Shown: positions 17,972-26,889, counted from the stretch's first letter. The stretch: 64,000 bases of DNA from Catellatospora bangladeshensis (GCF_016862575.1 NZ_BONF01000016.1:220406-284405); one strand, 5' to 3'. Numbers and translations: made by a program. Notes: generated from the sequence alone by a model not told the origin.

Positions 17972-18219
17972 GCCGGGGTCCGCTCCAGGTCGGCGTCGGC
18001 CTGCGCGAGCAGCCGGTTGCCCAGCTCGACCAGTGCACGCCCGGCGGCCAGCTCGTCGCCGATCACGGGCACGTCCTCGTCGTACCGGTTGCGCTCGGCG
18101 GCTCCCGCGCCGGTCAGGGACGGGGTGCCGTCGTCCGCGGCCAGTTCCGCCCGCGCGGTGGTGCGGCCGGTGCCGTCGTCGTCGAGGGCGATGTCGACCG
18201 TCCAGTGCTTGGTGCTCAT
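17968..18219 (-). CDS. DUF1876 (dsRBD-like) protein
   Basis: 83 residues from ATG 18219 (MSTKHWTVDI); an upstream start at 18270 adds 17 residues that do not fit the family. The pattern WTVDIALDDDGTGRTTARAEL and the LVELGNRLL end match DUF1876, small proteins common in actinomycete dormancy and hypoxia regulons. The stop overlaps the flavodoxin-protein start (ATGA). Role in redox or energy stress is inferred from the family and partner. Confidence 0.8.
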   Translation of the reverse strand: MSTKHWTVDIALDDDGTGRTTARAELAADDGTPSLTGAGAAERNRYDEDVPVIGDELAAGRALVELGNRLLAQADADLERTPA

Positions 18220-18391
18220 CGGCGCAGGCCTCCCCCGGTTTGCGGGCACGTCGCGTGCCGCCCCTGCCATTGTCCCCGCGCGGCGGGCGGTCCGGGCCGG
18301 TTGTCCGGCAAAAGGTGTCCGCTTTCGGCGGTACGCCGCCCCGCCGGGCGTGATGCCGGTTCTGTGCCTCGCCGCGGCCTATCGTGAGGCG

Positions 18392-18514
18392 GTGACCAGC
18401 GAGACGGTGTACGCCGGATTGTTCGGCACCGTGTTCACCATCGCGGTGCTCATCGCGGTCGCCCGCCGGCTGCTGAGCCGCCGCACCCGCGCCCCGCGCC
18501 GCCGCTCCCGCTGA
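18392..18514 (+). CDS. Small single-pass membrane protein
   Basis: 40 residues from GTG 18392 with GTGAGG 3-9 nt upstream; an ATG at 18353 would give 54. One hydrophobic helix (ETVYAGLFGTVFTIAVLIAV) is followed by a strongly basic tail (RRLLSRRTRAPRRRSR), positive-inside. No family recognised. Could be a spurious frame, but the membrane/basic pattern and the start signal support it. Confidence 0.45.
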   Translation: MTSETVYAGLFGTVFTIAVLIAVARRLLSRRTRAPRRRSR

Positions 18515-18578
18515 GCCGCGCGCCGGTGGCTGTGGGCCGCGGCGCGCAGGCCGGCGGGGCTGGTGGCATCATGGCCCG

Positions 18579-19685
18579 ATGGCTGAGGACCCCGCCGAGC
18601 GCCGCTGGCGCCTGATGAACGGCTGCGACCGGATGCTGTCCGGCAACCGTGCGCCCTCGCTGCGCGAGCGGCTGGCCGACCTGGCCGCGAGCAGCCTGCC
18701 GGAGCTGGACGGCCGCGCCGACGTGTACGGCGGCGGTGGCCCCGTGACCGTGCTGGAGAAGCGGGTGGCCGGGCTGCTGGGCAAGCCGGACGCGGTGTTC
18801 TTCCCGACCGGCACCATGGCGCAGCAGGTGGCGCTGCGCTGCTGGGCCGAGCGCACCGGCAGCGACGTGGTGGCCCTGCACCCGCTCAGCCACCTGGAGG
18901 TGCACGAGCGCAAGGCGTTCACGACGCTGAGCCGCCTGCGCGGCGTATGGCCGACCGCCGAGCGGCGCCAGCCCACCGCGCAGGAGGTGCGGGAGCTGGA
19001 CGAGCCGTTCGGCACCCTGCTGGTGGAGCTGCCGCTGCGCGACGCCGGCTTCCTGCTGCCCACCTGGGACGAGCTGAACGCGCTGGTCGCCGCGGCGCGC
19101 GTACGCGGCGCGAAGGTGCACTTCGACGGCGCCCGCCTGTGGGAGTCCACGCCGCACCTCGGGCGGGACCTGCCCACCGTGGCGGGGCTGGCCGACAGCG
19201 TGTACGTGTCCCTCTACAAGACGCTGGGCGGGCTGTCCGGCGCGCTGCTGGCCGGGGCCGAGGACTTCGCCGCGCAGGCCCGCGCCTGGCGGCACCGCTA
19301 CGGCGGGACGCTGTTCCAGCAGTGGCCGGCGGCGGTCGCGGCGCTGGCCGGGCTCGACCGGGAGCTGCCCCGGCTGCCGGAGTACGTCGCGCACGCCAAG
19401 GTGGTCGCGCAGGCGCTGGCCAAGCTGCCCGGCGCGCGGATCTTCCCGCAGGTCCCGCACACGCACCAGTTCCAGCTGTGGCTGCCGGGCCCGGCCGACC
19501 GGCTCAACGAGGCGGCGCTGCGCCTGGCCGAGCAGCAGCGGACCTGGTTCTGCGGGCCGTTCACGGACCGCGCGCCCGACCTGGCCTGCGCCGAGATCAC
19601 CGCGGCCCGCCCGGCGCTGGACTGGACCGCCGACGACGTCACGGCGGCGGGCACGGCTCTGCTGGAACTGGCCGCGGCGGGCTGA
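18579..19685 (+). CDS. Low-specificity threonine aldolase-like PLP enzyme
   Basis: 368 residues of fold-type I aminotransferase structure. Pyridoxal-phosphate Lys214 lies in SLYKTLGG; VHFDGARLWES carries the Asp/Arg that contact the cofactor, and FFPTGTMAQQVAL the phosphate-contact region, as in beta-eliminating lyases of the L-threonine aldolase group. Probably cleaves L-threonine or another beta-hydroxy amino acid to glycine and an aldehyde. ATG 18579 with no strong ribosome-binding site. The next gene starts about 14 nt after the stop, so both may be one transcript. Confidence 0.87.
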   Translation: MAEDPAERRWRLMNGCDRMLSGNRAPSLRERLADLAASSLPELDGRADVYGGGGPVTVLEKRVAGLLGKPDAVFFPTGTMAQQVALRCWAERTGSDVVALHPLSHLEVHERKAFTTLSRLRGVWPTAERRQPTAQEVRELDEPFGTLLVELPLRDAGFLLPTWDELNALVAAARVRGAKVHFDGARLWESTPHLGRDLPTVAGLADSVYVSLYKTLGGLSGALLAGAEDFAAQARAWRHRYGGTLFQQWPAAVAALAGLDRELPRLPEYVAHAKVVAQALAKLPGARIFPQVPHTHQFQLWLPGPADRLNEAALRLAEQQRTWFCGPFTDRAPDLACAEITAARPALDWTADDVTAAGTALLELAAAG

Positions 19686-19698
19686 CACACTTGCCGTG

Positions 19699-20310
19699 AT
19701 GCTGACGACGCTGCTCGCCCAGGTGCACCGGCTACGCGCCGCCCGGCCCGGCCGGCTGGTGGTCGGCATCGCCGGCTCGCCCGGCGCGGGCAAGTCGACC
19801 CTGGCCCTGGCGCTGGCCGCCGAGCTGGACCACGCGGTCATGGTGCCGATGGACGGCTTCCACCTGGCCAACGCCGAGCTTCGGCGGCTCGGCCGCGCCG
19901 ACCGCAAGGGCGCCCCGGACACCTTCGACGCCGCCGGTTACGCCGCGCTGCTGCGGCGGCTGCGGGAGACCACCGGCGAGACGGTGTACGCGCCGACGTT
20001 CGACCACGTCCTCAACGAGCCGGTCGCCGGGGCGATCCCGGTGCCGGGCGACACCGAGGTGATCGTCACCGAGGGCAACTACCTGCTGCTGGACACGCCG
20101 CCGTGGGACCGGGTGCGCCCGCTGCTGGACCTGGCCGTCTACCTGTCCGCCGACGACGGCCCCCGGGTCGACGGCCTGCTCGCCCGCCAGCGGGAGAAGG
20201 GCCTCGACGCCGAGGCGGCCCGCGACTGGGTGTACCGCAGCGACGAGGCCAACGCCCGCCTCGTCGTCGCCACCGCCCCCCGCGCCGACCTCCACCTCCA
20301 CCGCCCCTGA
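19699..20310 (+). CDS. P-loop nucleoside/pantothenate-kinase-like protein
   Basis: 203 residues from ATG 19699 (GTG 19696 equally possible). P-loop GSPGAGKST at residues 26-34, then VPMDGFHLANAEL and FDHVLNEPV, as in the uridine-kinase/PanK-type family that also includes fructose-transport protein FrcK. Likely phosphorylates a small hydroxylated substrate (nucleoside or sugar) with ATP in the cytoplasm; substrate cannot be told. Lies in tandem after the aldolase gene and before a family C palindrome. Confidence 0.8.
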   Translation: MLTTLLAQVHRLRAARPGRLVVGIAGSPGAGKSTLALALAAELDHAVMVPMDGFHLANAELRRLGRADRKGAPDTFDAAGYAALLRRLRETTGETVYAPTFDHVLNEPVAGAIPVPGDTEVIVTEGNYLLLDTPPWDRVRPLLDLAVYLSADDGPRVDGLLARQREKGLDAEAARDWVYRSDEANARLVVATAPRADLHLHRP

Positions 20311-20321
20311 CGCCCCTCTTC

Positions 20322-20400
20322 AAGATCATCCGACTTGCCTGGCAGGCGGGCGTATCTTGACCGCGCATACGCCCGTCTGCCTGGCAAGTCGGATGGTCTT
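20322..20400. repeat. Family C interspersed palindrome, copy 1
   Basis: Two 34-nt arms (31 of 34 complementary) around the 11-nt loop cttgaccgcgc. Arms carry atccgacttgcc and gggcgtat. A second copy with the same design and nearly the same loop is at 44426-44500. It lies between two tandem genes. Read on the minus strand it keeps an open frame with AYARSRYARLPGKSDD, shared with copy 2. Confidence 0.85.
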
Positions 20401-20474
20401 CGCGGATCGGAACGCACAGCGGACATCCAGGCCGGGCTGACGGAGGGTCGAGGCGGCGCTGTCAACGTGACGTC

Positions 20475-22685
20475 ATGACCACCATGGAACAGCAGTTTCC
20501 GCAGGCGGAAGCGACACCTGCGGGGGACCCGGCGCCCGGCACCTCCAGCGCGTCCACCGTCCCGGCATCGCCCGGCCCGGCGCTCACCGTGACGGCCGCC
20601 GTGCCCGGCGGGCCCGCCGTGCCGGAGAGTCCGGCCGAGCGGGCGGAGCAGCCTGCCGGGCACGGGCGGTGGCGGCGGTTCGGGCCGCCCGCGCTGCTGC
20701 TGGCGGCGACGGCGGCGCTGTACCTGGTGGGGCTGTCGCGGTCGGGGTGGGCCAACCCGTACTACTCGGCCGCCGCGCAGGCCGCGTCCGCGAGCTGGAA
20801 GGCGTTCTTCTTCGGCTCGCTGGACGCGTCGAACTTCATCACCGTGGACAAGACCCCGGCGGCGCTGTGGCTGATGGGCCTGTCCGCGCGCGTGTTCGGG
20901 GTGAACTCGTTCGCGATCCTGCTGCCGCAGGCGCTGTGCGGCGTCGGCGCGGTCGGGCTGCTGTACGCGACCGTCCGCCGCTGGGCAGGGGAGGCGGCGG
21001 GGCTGCTGGCGGGCGCGGTCATGGCGACCACCCCGGTCGCCGTGATGATGTTCCGCTTCAACAATCCCGACGCGCTGCTGGTGCTCATGCTGGTGGCGGG
21101 GGCGTACGCGCTCACCCGCGCGCTGGAGCGCGGCCAGACCCGCTGGCTGCTGCTCGCCGGGGGCGCGGTCGGCTTCGGGTACCTGGCGAAGATGCTGCAG
21201 GCGGTGCTGGTGCTGCCCGCCTTCGGCCTGGTGTATCTGCTGTTCGGGCCGCCGAAGCTCGGGAAGCGGCTGTGGCAGCTGGCCGCCGCGGGCGGCGCGA
21301 TGATCGTCGCGGCGGGCTGGTGGGTGCTCGCCGTGGAGCTGTGGCCGGACGGCTCGCGCCCCTACATCGGCGGCACGCAGGACAACAGCATCCTGGAGCT
21401 GACCCTGGGCTACAACGGCGTCGGGCGGCTCACCGGCGAGGAGACCGGCAGCGTCGGCGGCGGTGGCGGCTGGGGCGAGACGGGCTGGCTGCGGTTGTTC
21501 GGCGCGGACATGGGCGGCCAGTCGACCTGGCTGTTCCCGGCGGCGCTGCTGCTGCTCGGCGCGGGCCTCTACGCCACCTGGCGGCGTCCGCGCACCGACC
21601 TGGTCCGGGCCGGTTTCGTGCTGTGGGGCGGCTGGCTGCTGGTCACCGCGGCCGTGTTCAGCTTCATGGCGGGCATCTTCCACGCGTACTACACGGTCGC
21701 CCTGGCCCCGGCGCTGGGCGCGGTGACCGGCGCGGGCGCGGTGCTGCTGTGGCGCCTGCGCGCGCTGGCCTGGGCCCGCGCGACGGCGGCGGTCGTCGTG
21801 GCGGCCACCGGCTGGTGGGCGTACACGCTGCTCGGGTACAGCGCCGACTTCGTGCCGTGGCTGCGCTGGACCGTCCTGATCGGAGCACTCGCCGCCGCTT
21901 GCGCGCTGCTGGCCGCCGCGCTGTCACCGGCTGTGCTGCGCTCGGCCTGGTCGCGCCGCGCGGTGGTGACCCTCGCGCTCGCCGTAGGCCTGGCCGGACC
22001 GGGGGCCTATGCACTGCAGACCGCGGCGTCGGCACACACCGGCGCGATCCCGACCGCGGGACCGGCGGTGACCGGGGGCAACGGCATGCGCGGTCCTGGC
22101 GGCATGCCCGGTGGCTTCGGCGGTCGCGGACCGGGCGGATTCGGCCAGCGCCAGGGCGGCGGCCAGCCGACGGGCTTCCCCGGCGGCATCACGCCGGGCG
22201 GCCAGAACGGCACAGCTCCCGGTGGGACCGGCCAGAACGGGGCGGGTCAGGACGGCACGGGCCAGGCCGCCGGGCAGAGCGGCAGGCAGCGGTTCGGGCA
22301 GGGGATGCGCGGCGGCATGGGCGGGCTGCTGGGCGCTTCGGAGCCGAACGCGGAACTGAAGCAGGCGCTGCTCGCCGATGCGGACCGCTACGACTGGGTG
22401 GCCGCGACCGTGGGCGCGAACAACGCCGCGGGTCTCCAGCTGGGCACCGGCGAGCCGGTGATGGCGATCGGCGGGTTCAACGGCTCGGACGACGCGCCGT
22501 CCCTGGAGCAGTTCCAGCGGTACGTCGCCGAGGGGCGGATCCACTGGTTCATCGGCGGGTCCGGGTTCGGGGCCGGCTCGGGCAGCCGGGTGTCGTCGCA
22601 GATCGCGACCTGGGTCACCGAGCACTACCAGGCCGCCACCATCGGCGGGCAGACCGTGTACGACCTCACGAAGGCCGCGTCATGA
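20475..22685 (+). CDS. GT39/ArnT-like membrane glycosyltransferase
   Basis: 736 residues with about 11 membrane helices between residues 70 and 520. WANPYYSAAAQAAS and FITVDKTPAALW are the first-loop acidic motif and partner of ArnT/PMT-type (GT39, PMT_2) enzymes, which transfer a sugar from a polyprenyl-phosphate donor outside the membrane. An unusual 130-residue Gly/Gln-rich linker (about 535-630) precedes a soluble C-terminal domain. It overlaps by 4 nt with a GT2-GtrA gene, whose product would make the lipid-linked sugar donor. Acceptor (cell-wall glycan or protein) unknown. Confidence 0.88.
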   Translation: MTTMEQQFPQAEATPAGDPAPGTSSASTVPASPGPALTVTAAVPGGPAVPESPAERAEQPAGHGRWRRFGPPALLLAATAALYLVGLSRSGWANPYYSAAAQAASASWKAFFFGSLDASNFITVDKTPAALWLMGLSARVFGVNSFAILLPQALCGVGAVGLLYATVRRWAGEAAGLLAGAVMATTPVAVMMFRFNNPDALLVLMLVAGAYALTRALERGQTRWLLLAGGAVGFGYLAKMLQAVLVLPAFGLVYLLFGPPKLGKRLWQLAAAGGAMIVAAGWWVLAVELWPDGSRPYIGGTQDNSILELTLGYNGVGRLTGEETGSVGGGGGWGETGWLRLFGADMGGQSTWLFPAALLLLGAGLYATWRRPRTDLVRAGFVLWGGWLLVTAAVFSFMAGIFHAYYTVALAPALGAVTGAGAVLLWRLRALAWARATAAVVVAATGWWAYTLLGYSADFVPWLRWTVLIGALAAACALLAAALSPAVLRSAWSRRAVVTLALAVGLAGPGAYALQTAASAHTGAIPTAGPAVTGGNGMRGPGGMPGGFGGRGPGGFGQRQGGGQPTGFPGGITPGGQNGTAPGGTGQNGAGQDGTGQAAGQSGRQRFGQGMRGGMGGLLGASEPNAELKQALLADADRYDWVAATVGANNAAGLQLGTGEPVMAIGGFNGSDDAPSLEQFQRYVAEGRIHWFIGGSGFGAGSGSRVSSQIATWVTEHYQAATIGGQTVYDLTKAAS

Positions 22686-23905
22686 CGGCCCCGGCTCTGG
22701 CCCGCCGGGCTCCGATCACCCGCTCGGACGGCGGCGCGCCGCTGCTGGACGTGGTGGTGCCGGTCTACAACGAGCAGGCCGACCTGGAGCCGTGCGTACG
22801 GCGGCTGCACGCGTACCTGGCCGAGCAGGTGCCGTACCGGTTCCGCATCACGGTGGCGGACAACGCCAGCGTGGACGGGACGCCGCAGGTCGCGGCGCGG
22901 CTCGCGGCGGCGCTGCCCGAGGTGAGGGTGGTACGCCTGGAGGAGAAGGGGCGCGGGCGCGCGCTGCGGCAGGTGTGGTCCACGTCGGACGCGGCGGTGC
23001 TGGCGTACCTCGACGTGGATCTGTCCACCGACCTGGCCGCGCTGCCGCCGCTGCTCGCGCCGCTGGTGTCGGGGCATTCCGACGTGGCCATCGGCACCCG
23101 GCTGGCGGGCCAGTCCCGGGTGGTGCGCGGCGCCAAGCGGGAGTTGATCTCCCGCTGTTACAACCTGCTGCTGCGCGGGACGCTGGCCGCCTCGTTCTCG
23201 GACGCGCAGTGCGGGTTCAAGGCGATCCGCGCCGACGTGGCCCGGGAGCTGCTGCCGCTGGTCGAGGACACCGGCTGGTTCTTCGACACCGAGCTGCTGG
23301 TGCTGGCCCAGAACGCGGGGATGCGCATCCACGAGGTGCCGGTGGACTGGGTCGACGACCCGGACAGCCGGGTGGACATCGTGTCGACGGTGGTGGCCGA
23401 CCTGCGCGGGGTGGCCCGGCTGAGCCGGTCCCTGCTGACCGGCTCGCTGCCGATGGCCCGCCTGCGCGACCAGCTCGGCCGGGGCCCGCTGGCGCCGGCG
23501 CCGGACGCGGGCGGGCGGCTGCTGCGCCAGGTGGTGCGGTTCGGCCTGGTCGGCGTGGCCAGCACGCTGGCGTACCTGCTGCTCTTCGCGCTGCTGCGGC
23601 CCTCGCTGGGGGCGCAGGGCCCGAACCTGCTGGCGCTGCTGCTCACCGCGGTCGCGAACACGGCCGCGAACCGGCGGCTCACGTTCGGGGTGCGCGGGTC
23701 GGCCGACGCGCTGCGCCACCAGGTGCAGGGCCTGGCGGTGTTCGCCGTCGGGCTGCTGCTGACCAGCGGTTCGCTGGCGCTGCTGCATACCGTGACGGCG
23801 GTGCCCGCGTCCGGGGTGGAGCTCGGGGTCCTGGTCGCCGCGAACCTCGCCGCCACCCTGGTCCGCTTCACCCTCCTGCGGGCTTGGGTGTTCCGCGTAC
23901 GCTGA
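22682..23905 (+). CDS. GT2 polyprenyl-phosphate sugar synthase fused to GtrA
   Basis: 407 residues. Residues 20-240 are a GT-A domain like dolichyl-phosphate mannose synthase (VVVPVYNEQADLEP; donor-site AYLDVDLSTD; DAQCGFKAI). Residues 275-400 hold four membrane helices with GtrA features (VRFGLVGVASTLAYLLLF, NRRLTFG). It likely transfers a sugar from a nucleotide to undecaprenyl phosphate and helps flip it, supplying the GT39 enzyme. ATG overlaps the previous stop (ATGA). Confidence 0.9.
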   Translation: MTAPALARRAPITRSDGGAPLLDVVVPVYNEQADLEPCVRRLHAYLAEQVPYRFRITVADNASVDGTPQVAARLAAALPEVRVVRLEEKGRGRALRQVWSTSDAAVLAYLDVDLSTDLAALPPLLAPLVSGHSDVAIGTRLAGQSRVVRGAKRELISRCYNLLLRGTLAASFSDAQCGFKAIRADVARELLPLVEDTGWFFDTELLVLAQNAGMRIHEVPVDWVDDPDSRVDIVSTVVADLRGVARLSRSLLTGSLPMARLRDQLGRGPLAPAPDAGGRLLRQVVRFGLVGVASTLAYLLLFALLRPSLGAQGPNLLALLLTAVANTAANRRLTFGVRGSADALRHQVQGLAVFAVGLLLTSGSLALLHTVTAVPASGVELGVLVAANLAATLVRFTLLRAWVFRVR

Positions 23906-23961
23906 CAGCCCGATCATGAAGAAGGCGGGTGCGGTATGCGGCTTATGTGGAGAGCGTCCGC

Positions 23962-23967
23962 TAGCCT
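23962..23967 (+). promoter_or_regulatory. TAGCCT -10 box of leaderless lexA
   Basis: TAGCCT lies 6 nt before GTG 23974 with no purine-rich ribosome-binding site between, as expected for a leaderless transcript. No GAAC-N4-GTTC-like SOS box is seen in the 70-nt gap. Confidence 0.5.
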
Positions 23968-23973
23968 GCCAGG

Positions 23974-24627
23974 GTGCGCACGATGACGGCCGGTGACGGC
24001 AGCGGACTCACCCAGCGGCAGCGCCGCATCCTGGAGGTCATCCACGAGTGGGTGACGCGGCGCGGCTACCCGCCGACGCTGCGCGAGATCGGCCGGGAGG
24101 TCGGCCTGGCCGCGTCGTCCACCGTCTCCTACCACCTGCGCGAGCTGGAGGAGAAGGGCCTGCTGGTACGCGACAAGGGCCGCCCCCGGGCGCTGTCGGT
24201 GGCGGTGCCGTTCGGCGCGGACGGCGGCATCCCGCAGCAGCGCGACGCGAACGCGGTGCGGGTGCCGCTGCTGGGCACCATCGCCGCGGGCGGGCCGATC
24301 CTGGCCGAGGAGTCGCTGGAGGAGGTGCTCACCCTCTCCCGCGACCTGGTCGGCCACGGCACCCTGTTCTCGCTGCGGGTGCGCGGCGACTCGATGGTGG
24401 ACGCGGCGATCTGCGACGGCGACGTGGTCGTCGTACGCCAGCAGCCGACCGCGTACAGCGGGGAGATCGTCGCGGCGATGATCGACGGCGAGGCCACCGT
24501 GAAGGTCTACCGGGTGACCCGGGGGCACGTGGAGCTGGTGCCGTGCAACGAGGCGTACCAGCCGATCCCCGGCGACGACGCGGTGGTGCTGGGCAAGATC
24601 GTGGCGGTGGTGCGCCGGGTGCGTTAG
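23974..24627 (+). CDS. lexA: LexA repressor, S24 self-cleaving
   Basis: 217 residues. N-terminal winged helix ([29 protein letters not shown]) and C-terminal S24 protease with cleavage site A105-G106, catalytic Ser140 (GDSM) and Lys177 (ATVK). In bacteria it represses DNA-damage genes until RecA-stimulated self-cleavage. The expected SOS box is not visible upstream, so this may be a LexA that does not regulate itself here, or a paralogue. GTG 23974 is chosen for the -10 spacing; ATG 23983 is possible. Confidence 0.92.
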   Translation: MRTMTAGDGSGLTQRQRRILEVIHEWVTRRGYPPTLREIGREVGLAASSTVSYHLRELEEKGLLVRDKGRPRALSVAVPFGADGGIPQQRDANAVRVPLLGTIAAGGPILAEESLEEVLTLSRDLVGHGTLFSLRVRGDSMVDAAICDGDVVVVRQQPTAYSGEIVAAMIDGEATVKVYRVTRGHVELVPCNEAYQPIPGDDAVVLGKIVAVVRRVR

Positions 24628-24680
24628 CCACCCACCGGGACGCGCTCCGGCCTGGTCCATCCATGGTGTTGACTGTCAGG

Positions 24681-25808
24681 ATGCGTGCCTGGGAGGACGA
24701 GTTCGCCGAGTTCGCCACCGCGCTGGCGCCCGCGCTGCGGCGGCAGGCGCGTGAGCGCTGCGGCGACTGGGCGGTGGCCGAGGAGCTGGTACGCCGCACC
24801 CTGCTGCGCCTCTACCGGCACTGGCCCGCGCTGGGCTACGAGCCGCCCGAGGCGTACGCCCAGCGCACCCTGCTGCGCTCGCTGCGCCGCCACCGCCCGG
24901 GCGAGGACGCGTCCGGCCCCGAGCCGCCGCTGCACCTGCCGGCCGCCGAGCTGATCACCGCCGGGCGCCGGTTGCGCCGCCGCGACCTGGTGTTGAGCAC
25001 GTTCCTGACGCTGGCACTGGCCGCCGGGGTGGGCTTCGCCATCGTGGTGCTGCGGCCCGACCGGGGCGGCACCCTGCCGCCGGAGGAGGTGGACTGCATG
25101 GCGGCGGTGCCCGGCCCGACGCCGCTGCCGTCGCTGACCCGCTCCCCGGTGCCGCCGCCCCCGCCGCAGGCCGGCGGCCGGTTCGGGGTGGACCGGTTCG
25201 CCGTGCTCGCCGGTGACCTGCCGCTGCCGCAGGCCGAGCCGGTGCGCGCCGACGCGGAGCTGGTGGAGCGGTTCGCCTGCCTGATGGCCGAGCTGGTGGT
25301 GACCCGGGTCAACCCGCTGGGCCTGCGCCGCGCCGACCTCGGCCTGTCCGACGGCGGCGACACCCGCGCGCTGGCCCCGCTGCCCGACCCGCAGCTCGCG
25401 CCCGGCGCGCTCACGGTCAGCCTCCAGCTGGTCAACGGCAACGGCTACGGCACGCTCACCGTGTCCGTCGCGCCGACCACGTACCGGCCCGACCTGGCGC
25501 ACTGCGACCGGCTCACCTGGTGCGGCTTCAGCACCGAGCTGGACGGCGGCGGCGTGCTGGAGCAGTACGGCGTGCGCGAGCAGCCCGAGGACCGCCGAGC
25601 CGGCTTCTCCCTCGGCCTGGAGGCGCAGCTCTGGACGGTCACCATCTACACCGGCCACACCCTCGTCATGGTCACCATCACCAACACCCCCGACCCGCTC
25701 GCCGCGCAGTCCGCCAGCCAGCGCAACCCGTCCCTGGGCATGTCCATCACCCAGTTCTCCGCCGACCCCCGCCTCGCCCTCTTCGACCCGCCACCGCCCT
25801 CGCCCTGA
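24681..25808 (+). CDS. Sigma-factor-like N-terminus fused to a membrane-anchored extracellular domain
   Basis: 375 residues from ATG 24681; ATG 24663 is an alternative. Residues 1-75 (DEFAEFATALAPALRRQA, AVAEELVRRTLLRLYRHW) resemble region 2 of SigE-type ECF sigma factors, but no region 4 follows. A basic RRLRRRD stretch and one membrane helix (LVLSTFLTLALAAGVGFAIV, about 108-127) lead to a Pro-rich linker and a beta-rich outer domain with two Cys (CDRLTWC). It may be a membrane-tethered remnant of a sigma factor or a sensor. Function unknown. Confidence 0.7.
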   Translation: MRAWEDEFAEFATALAPALRRQARERCGDWAVAEELVRRTLLRLYRHWPALGYEPPEAYAQRTLLRSLRRHRPGEDASGPEPPLHLPAAELITAGRRLRRRDLVLSTFLTLALAAGVGFAIVVLRPDRGGTLPPEEVDCMAAVPGPTPLPSLTRSPVPPPPPQAGGRFGVDRFAVLAGDLPLPQAEPVRADAELVERFACLMAELVVTRVNPLGLRRADLGLSDGGDTRALAPLPDPQLAPGALTVSLQLVNGNGYGTLTVSVAPTTYRPDLAHCDRLTWCGFSTELDGGGVLEQYGVREQPEDRRAGFSLGLEAQLWTVTIYTGHTLVMVTITNTPDPLAAQSASQRNPSLGMSITQFSADPRLALFDPPPPSP

Positions 25809-25813
25809 CGATC

Positions 25814-25868
25814 GATCATGAGGTTGTGGCCACGACACGCCGCCGAGCCGTGCCACAGGTTCATGATC
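25814..25868. repeat. Family B interspersed palindrome, copy 1
   Basis: 55 nt with GATCATGA / TCATGATC ends and gtggc/gccac inner pairs, between convergent genes. Its last two bases belong to the ROK kinase stop codon. The reverse complement matches 35240-35294 at 48 of 55 positions. Confidence 0.85.
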
Positions 25869-26841
25869 AACGTGTCGGGGTGGCGGGCCAGTAGGGGTCG
25901 GGGGCGTGGATGAGGGCGGCGGCGCCGATGAGGCCGGCGTCGGTGCCGAGGTGGGCGGGGCGGAGGGTGATGCCGGAGAGGAAGCCGAGGCGGCCGTAGC
26001 GGGCCAGGGCCTCCTTGAGCGGGGGGAAGAGCAGGTCTGCGGCGTGGGCTACGCCGCCGCCGATGACGACCTGGTTGAGGTCGCACATCGCGGCCGCTGA
26101 GACGATGCCGGCCGCGAGGGCGTCGGCGGAGCGGGTGAAGGCGGCCAGGGCGACCGGGTGGCCGCCGCGCGCCGCGTCGGCCAGGTCGCGGGCGGTGCCG
26201 TCGCCGGTGGGCCGCCAGCCTTCGCGCAGCGCGTACCGCACCATGCTGGGCCCGCTGGCCAGGGCCTCCACGCAGCCGCGCCCGCCGCAGGGGCAGGGTT
26301 CGCCGGCGAGGTCGACGACCATGTGCCCGACGTGCCCGGCGTTGCCGGACCTTCCGGTGAACGGGCGCCCGCCGTGGATCAGGCCGCCGCCCACCCCGGT
26401 GGAGACGACGAGCACCAGCAGATCGTCGTGGCCGCGCCCGGCGCCGCGCCAGTGCTCGCCGATGGCCGCGCACACCCCGTCGCCGGCCAGCCGCACCGGC
26501 ACCCCCGGCACCACCTCGGCCAGGTGGTCCACCAGCGGGAAGCCCCGCCAGGCGGTGATGTTGACCGGGCTGACGGTGGCCCCGGCCAGGTCGAACGGGC
26601 CCGCCGTGCTGGTGCCCACGCCCGTGATCGGACGGCCGCCCGCCGCCGCGGTCAGGCGTTCGAGCATGGCGCGCAGGCCCGCCCACACCTCGGCCGCGGC
26701 GTCCGGTCCGGGTGCCGGGCGGGGGGTGGCGATCCGGTCGGCGGCCAGCACCGTCCCGTCGGCGGTGACGAGCCCGGCGGCCATCTTGGTGCCGCCGATG
26801 TCGACGGCGAGGGCGAGCGGTCCGGCGGTGCGCTGCGGCAT
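25867..26841 (-). CDS. ROK-family sugar kinase (glucokinase-like)
   Basis: 324 residues. ATP-phosphate motif DIGGTK at 15-20; zinc/ROK motif CPCGGRGCVEALASG; GVGTSTAGPFD and VSTGVGGGLI complete the fold. It probably phosphorylates a hexose or amino-hexose with ATP. It diverges from a LacI gene around a perfect 12-bp palindrome, so the two are likely co-controlled. The stop codon lies within a family B palindrome. Confidence 0.92.
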   Translation of the reverse strand: MPQRTAGPLALAVDIGGTKMAAGLVTADGTVLAADRIATPRPAPGPDAAAEVWAGLRAMLERLTAAAGGRPITGVGTSTAGPFDLAGATVSPVNITAWRGFPLVDHLAEVVPGVPVRLAGDGVCAAIGEHWRGAGRGHDDLLVLVVSTGVGGGLIHGGRPFTGRSGNAGHVGHMVVDLAGEPCPCGGRGCVEALASGPSMVRYALREGWRPTGDGTARDLADAARGGHPVALAAFTRSADALAAGIVSAAAMCDLNQVVIGGGVAHAADLLFPPLKEALARYGRLGFLSGITLRPAHLGTDAGLIGAAALIHAPDPYWPATPTR

Positions 26842-26877
26842 GGGGGCTCCTGGGGAGACGGGACTCCCAGAGAGTAT

Positions 26878-26889
26878 GACAACGTTGTC
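26878..26889. promoter_or_regulatory. LacI-type operator between kinase and regulator
   Basis: gacaacgttgtc is a perfect 12-bp palindrome with the AACGTT centre of LacI/GalR operators, 37 nt upstream of the ROK kinase start and 48 nt upstream of the lacI start. It suits repression of both divergent genes. Confidence 0.7.

Noticed and set aside
20322..20400. CRISPR-like repeat
   Set aside because: Single inverted pair, no repeat-spacer array anywhere in the window.
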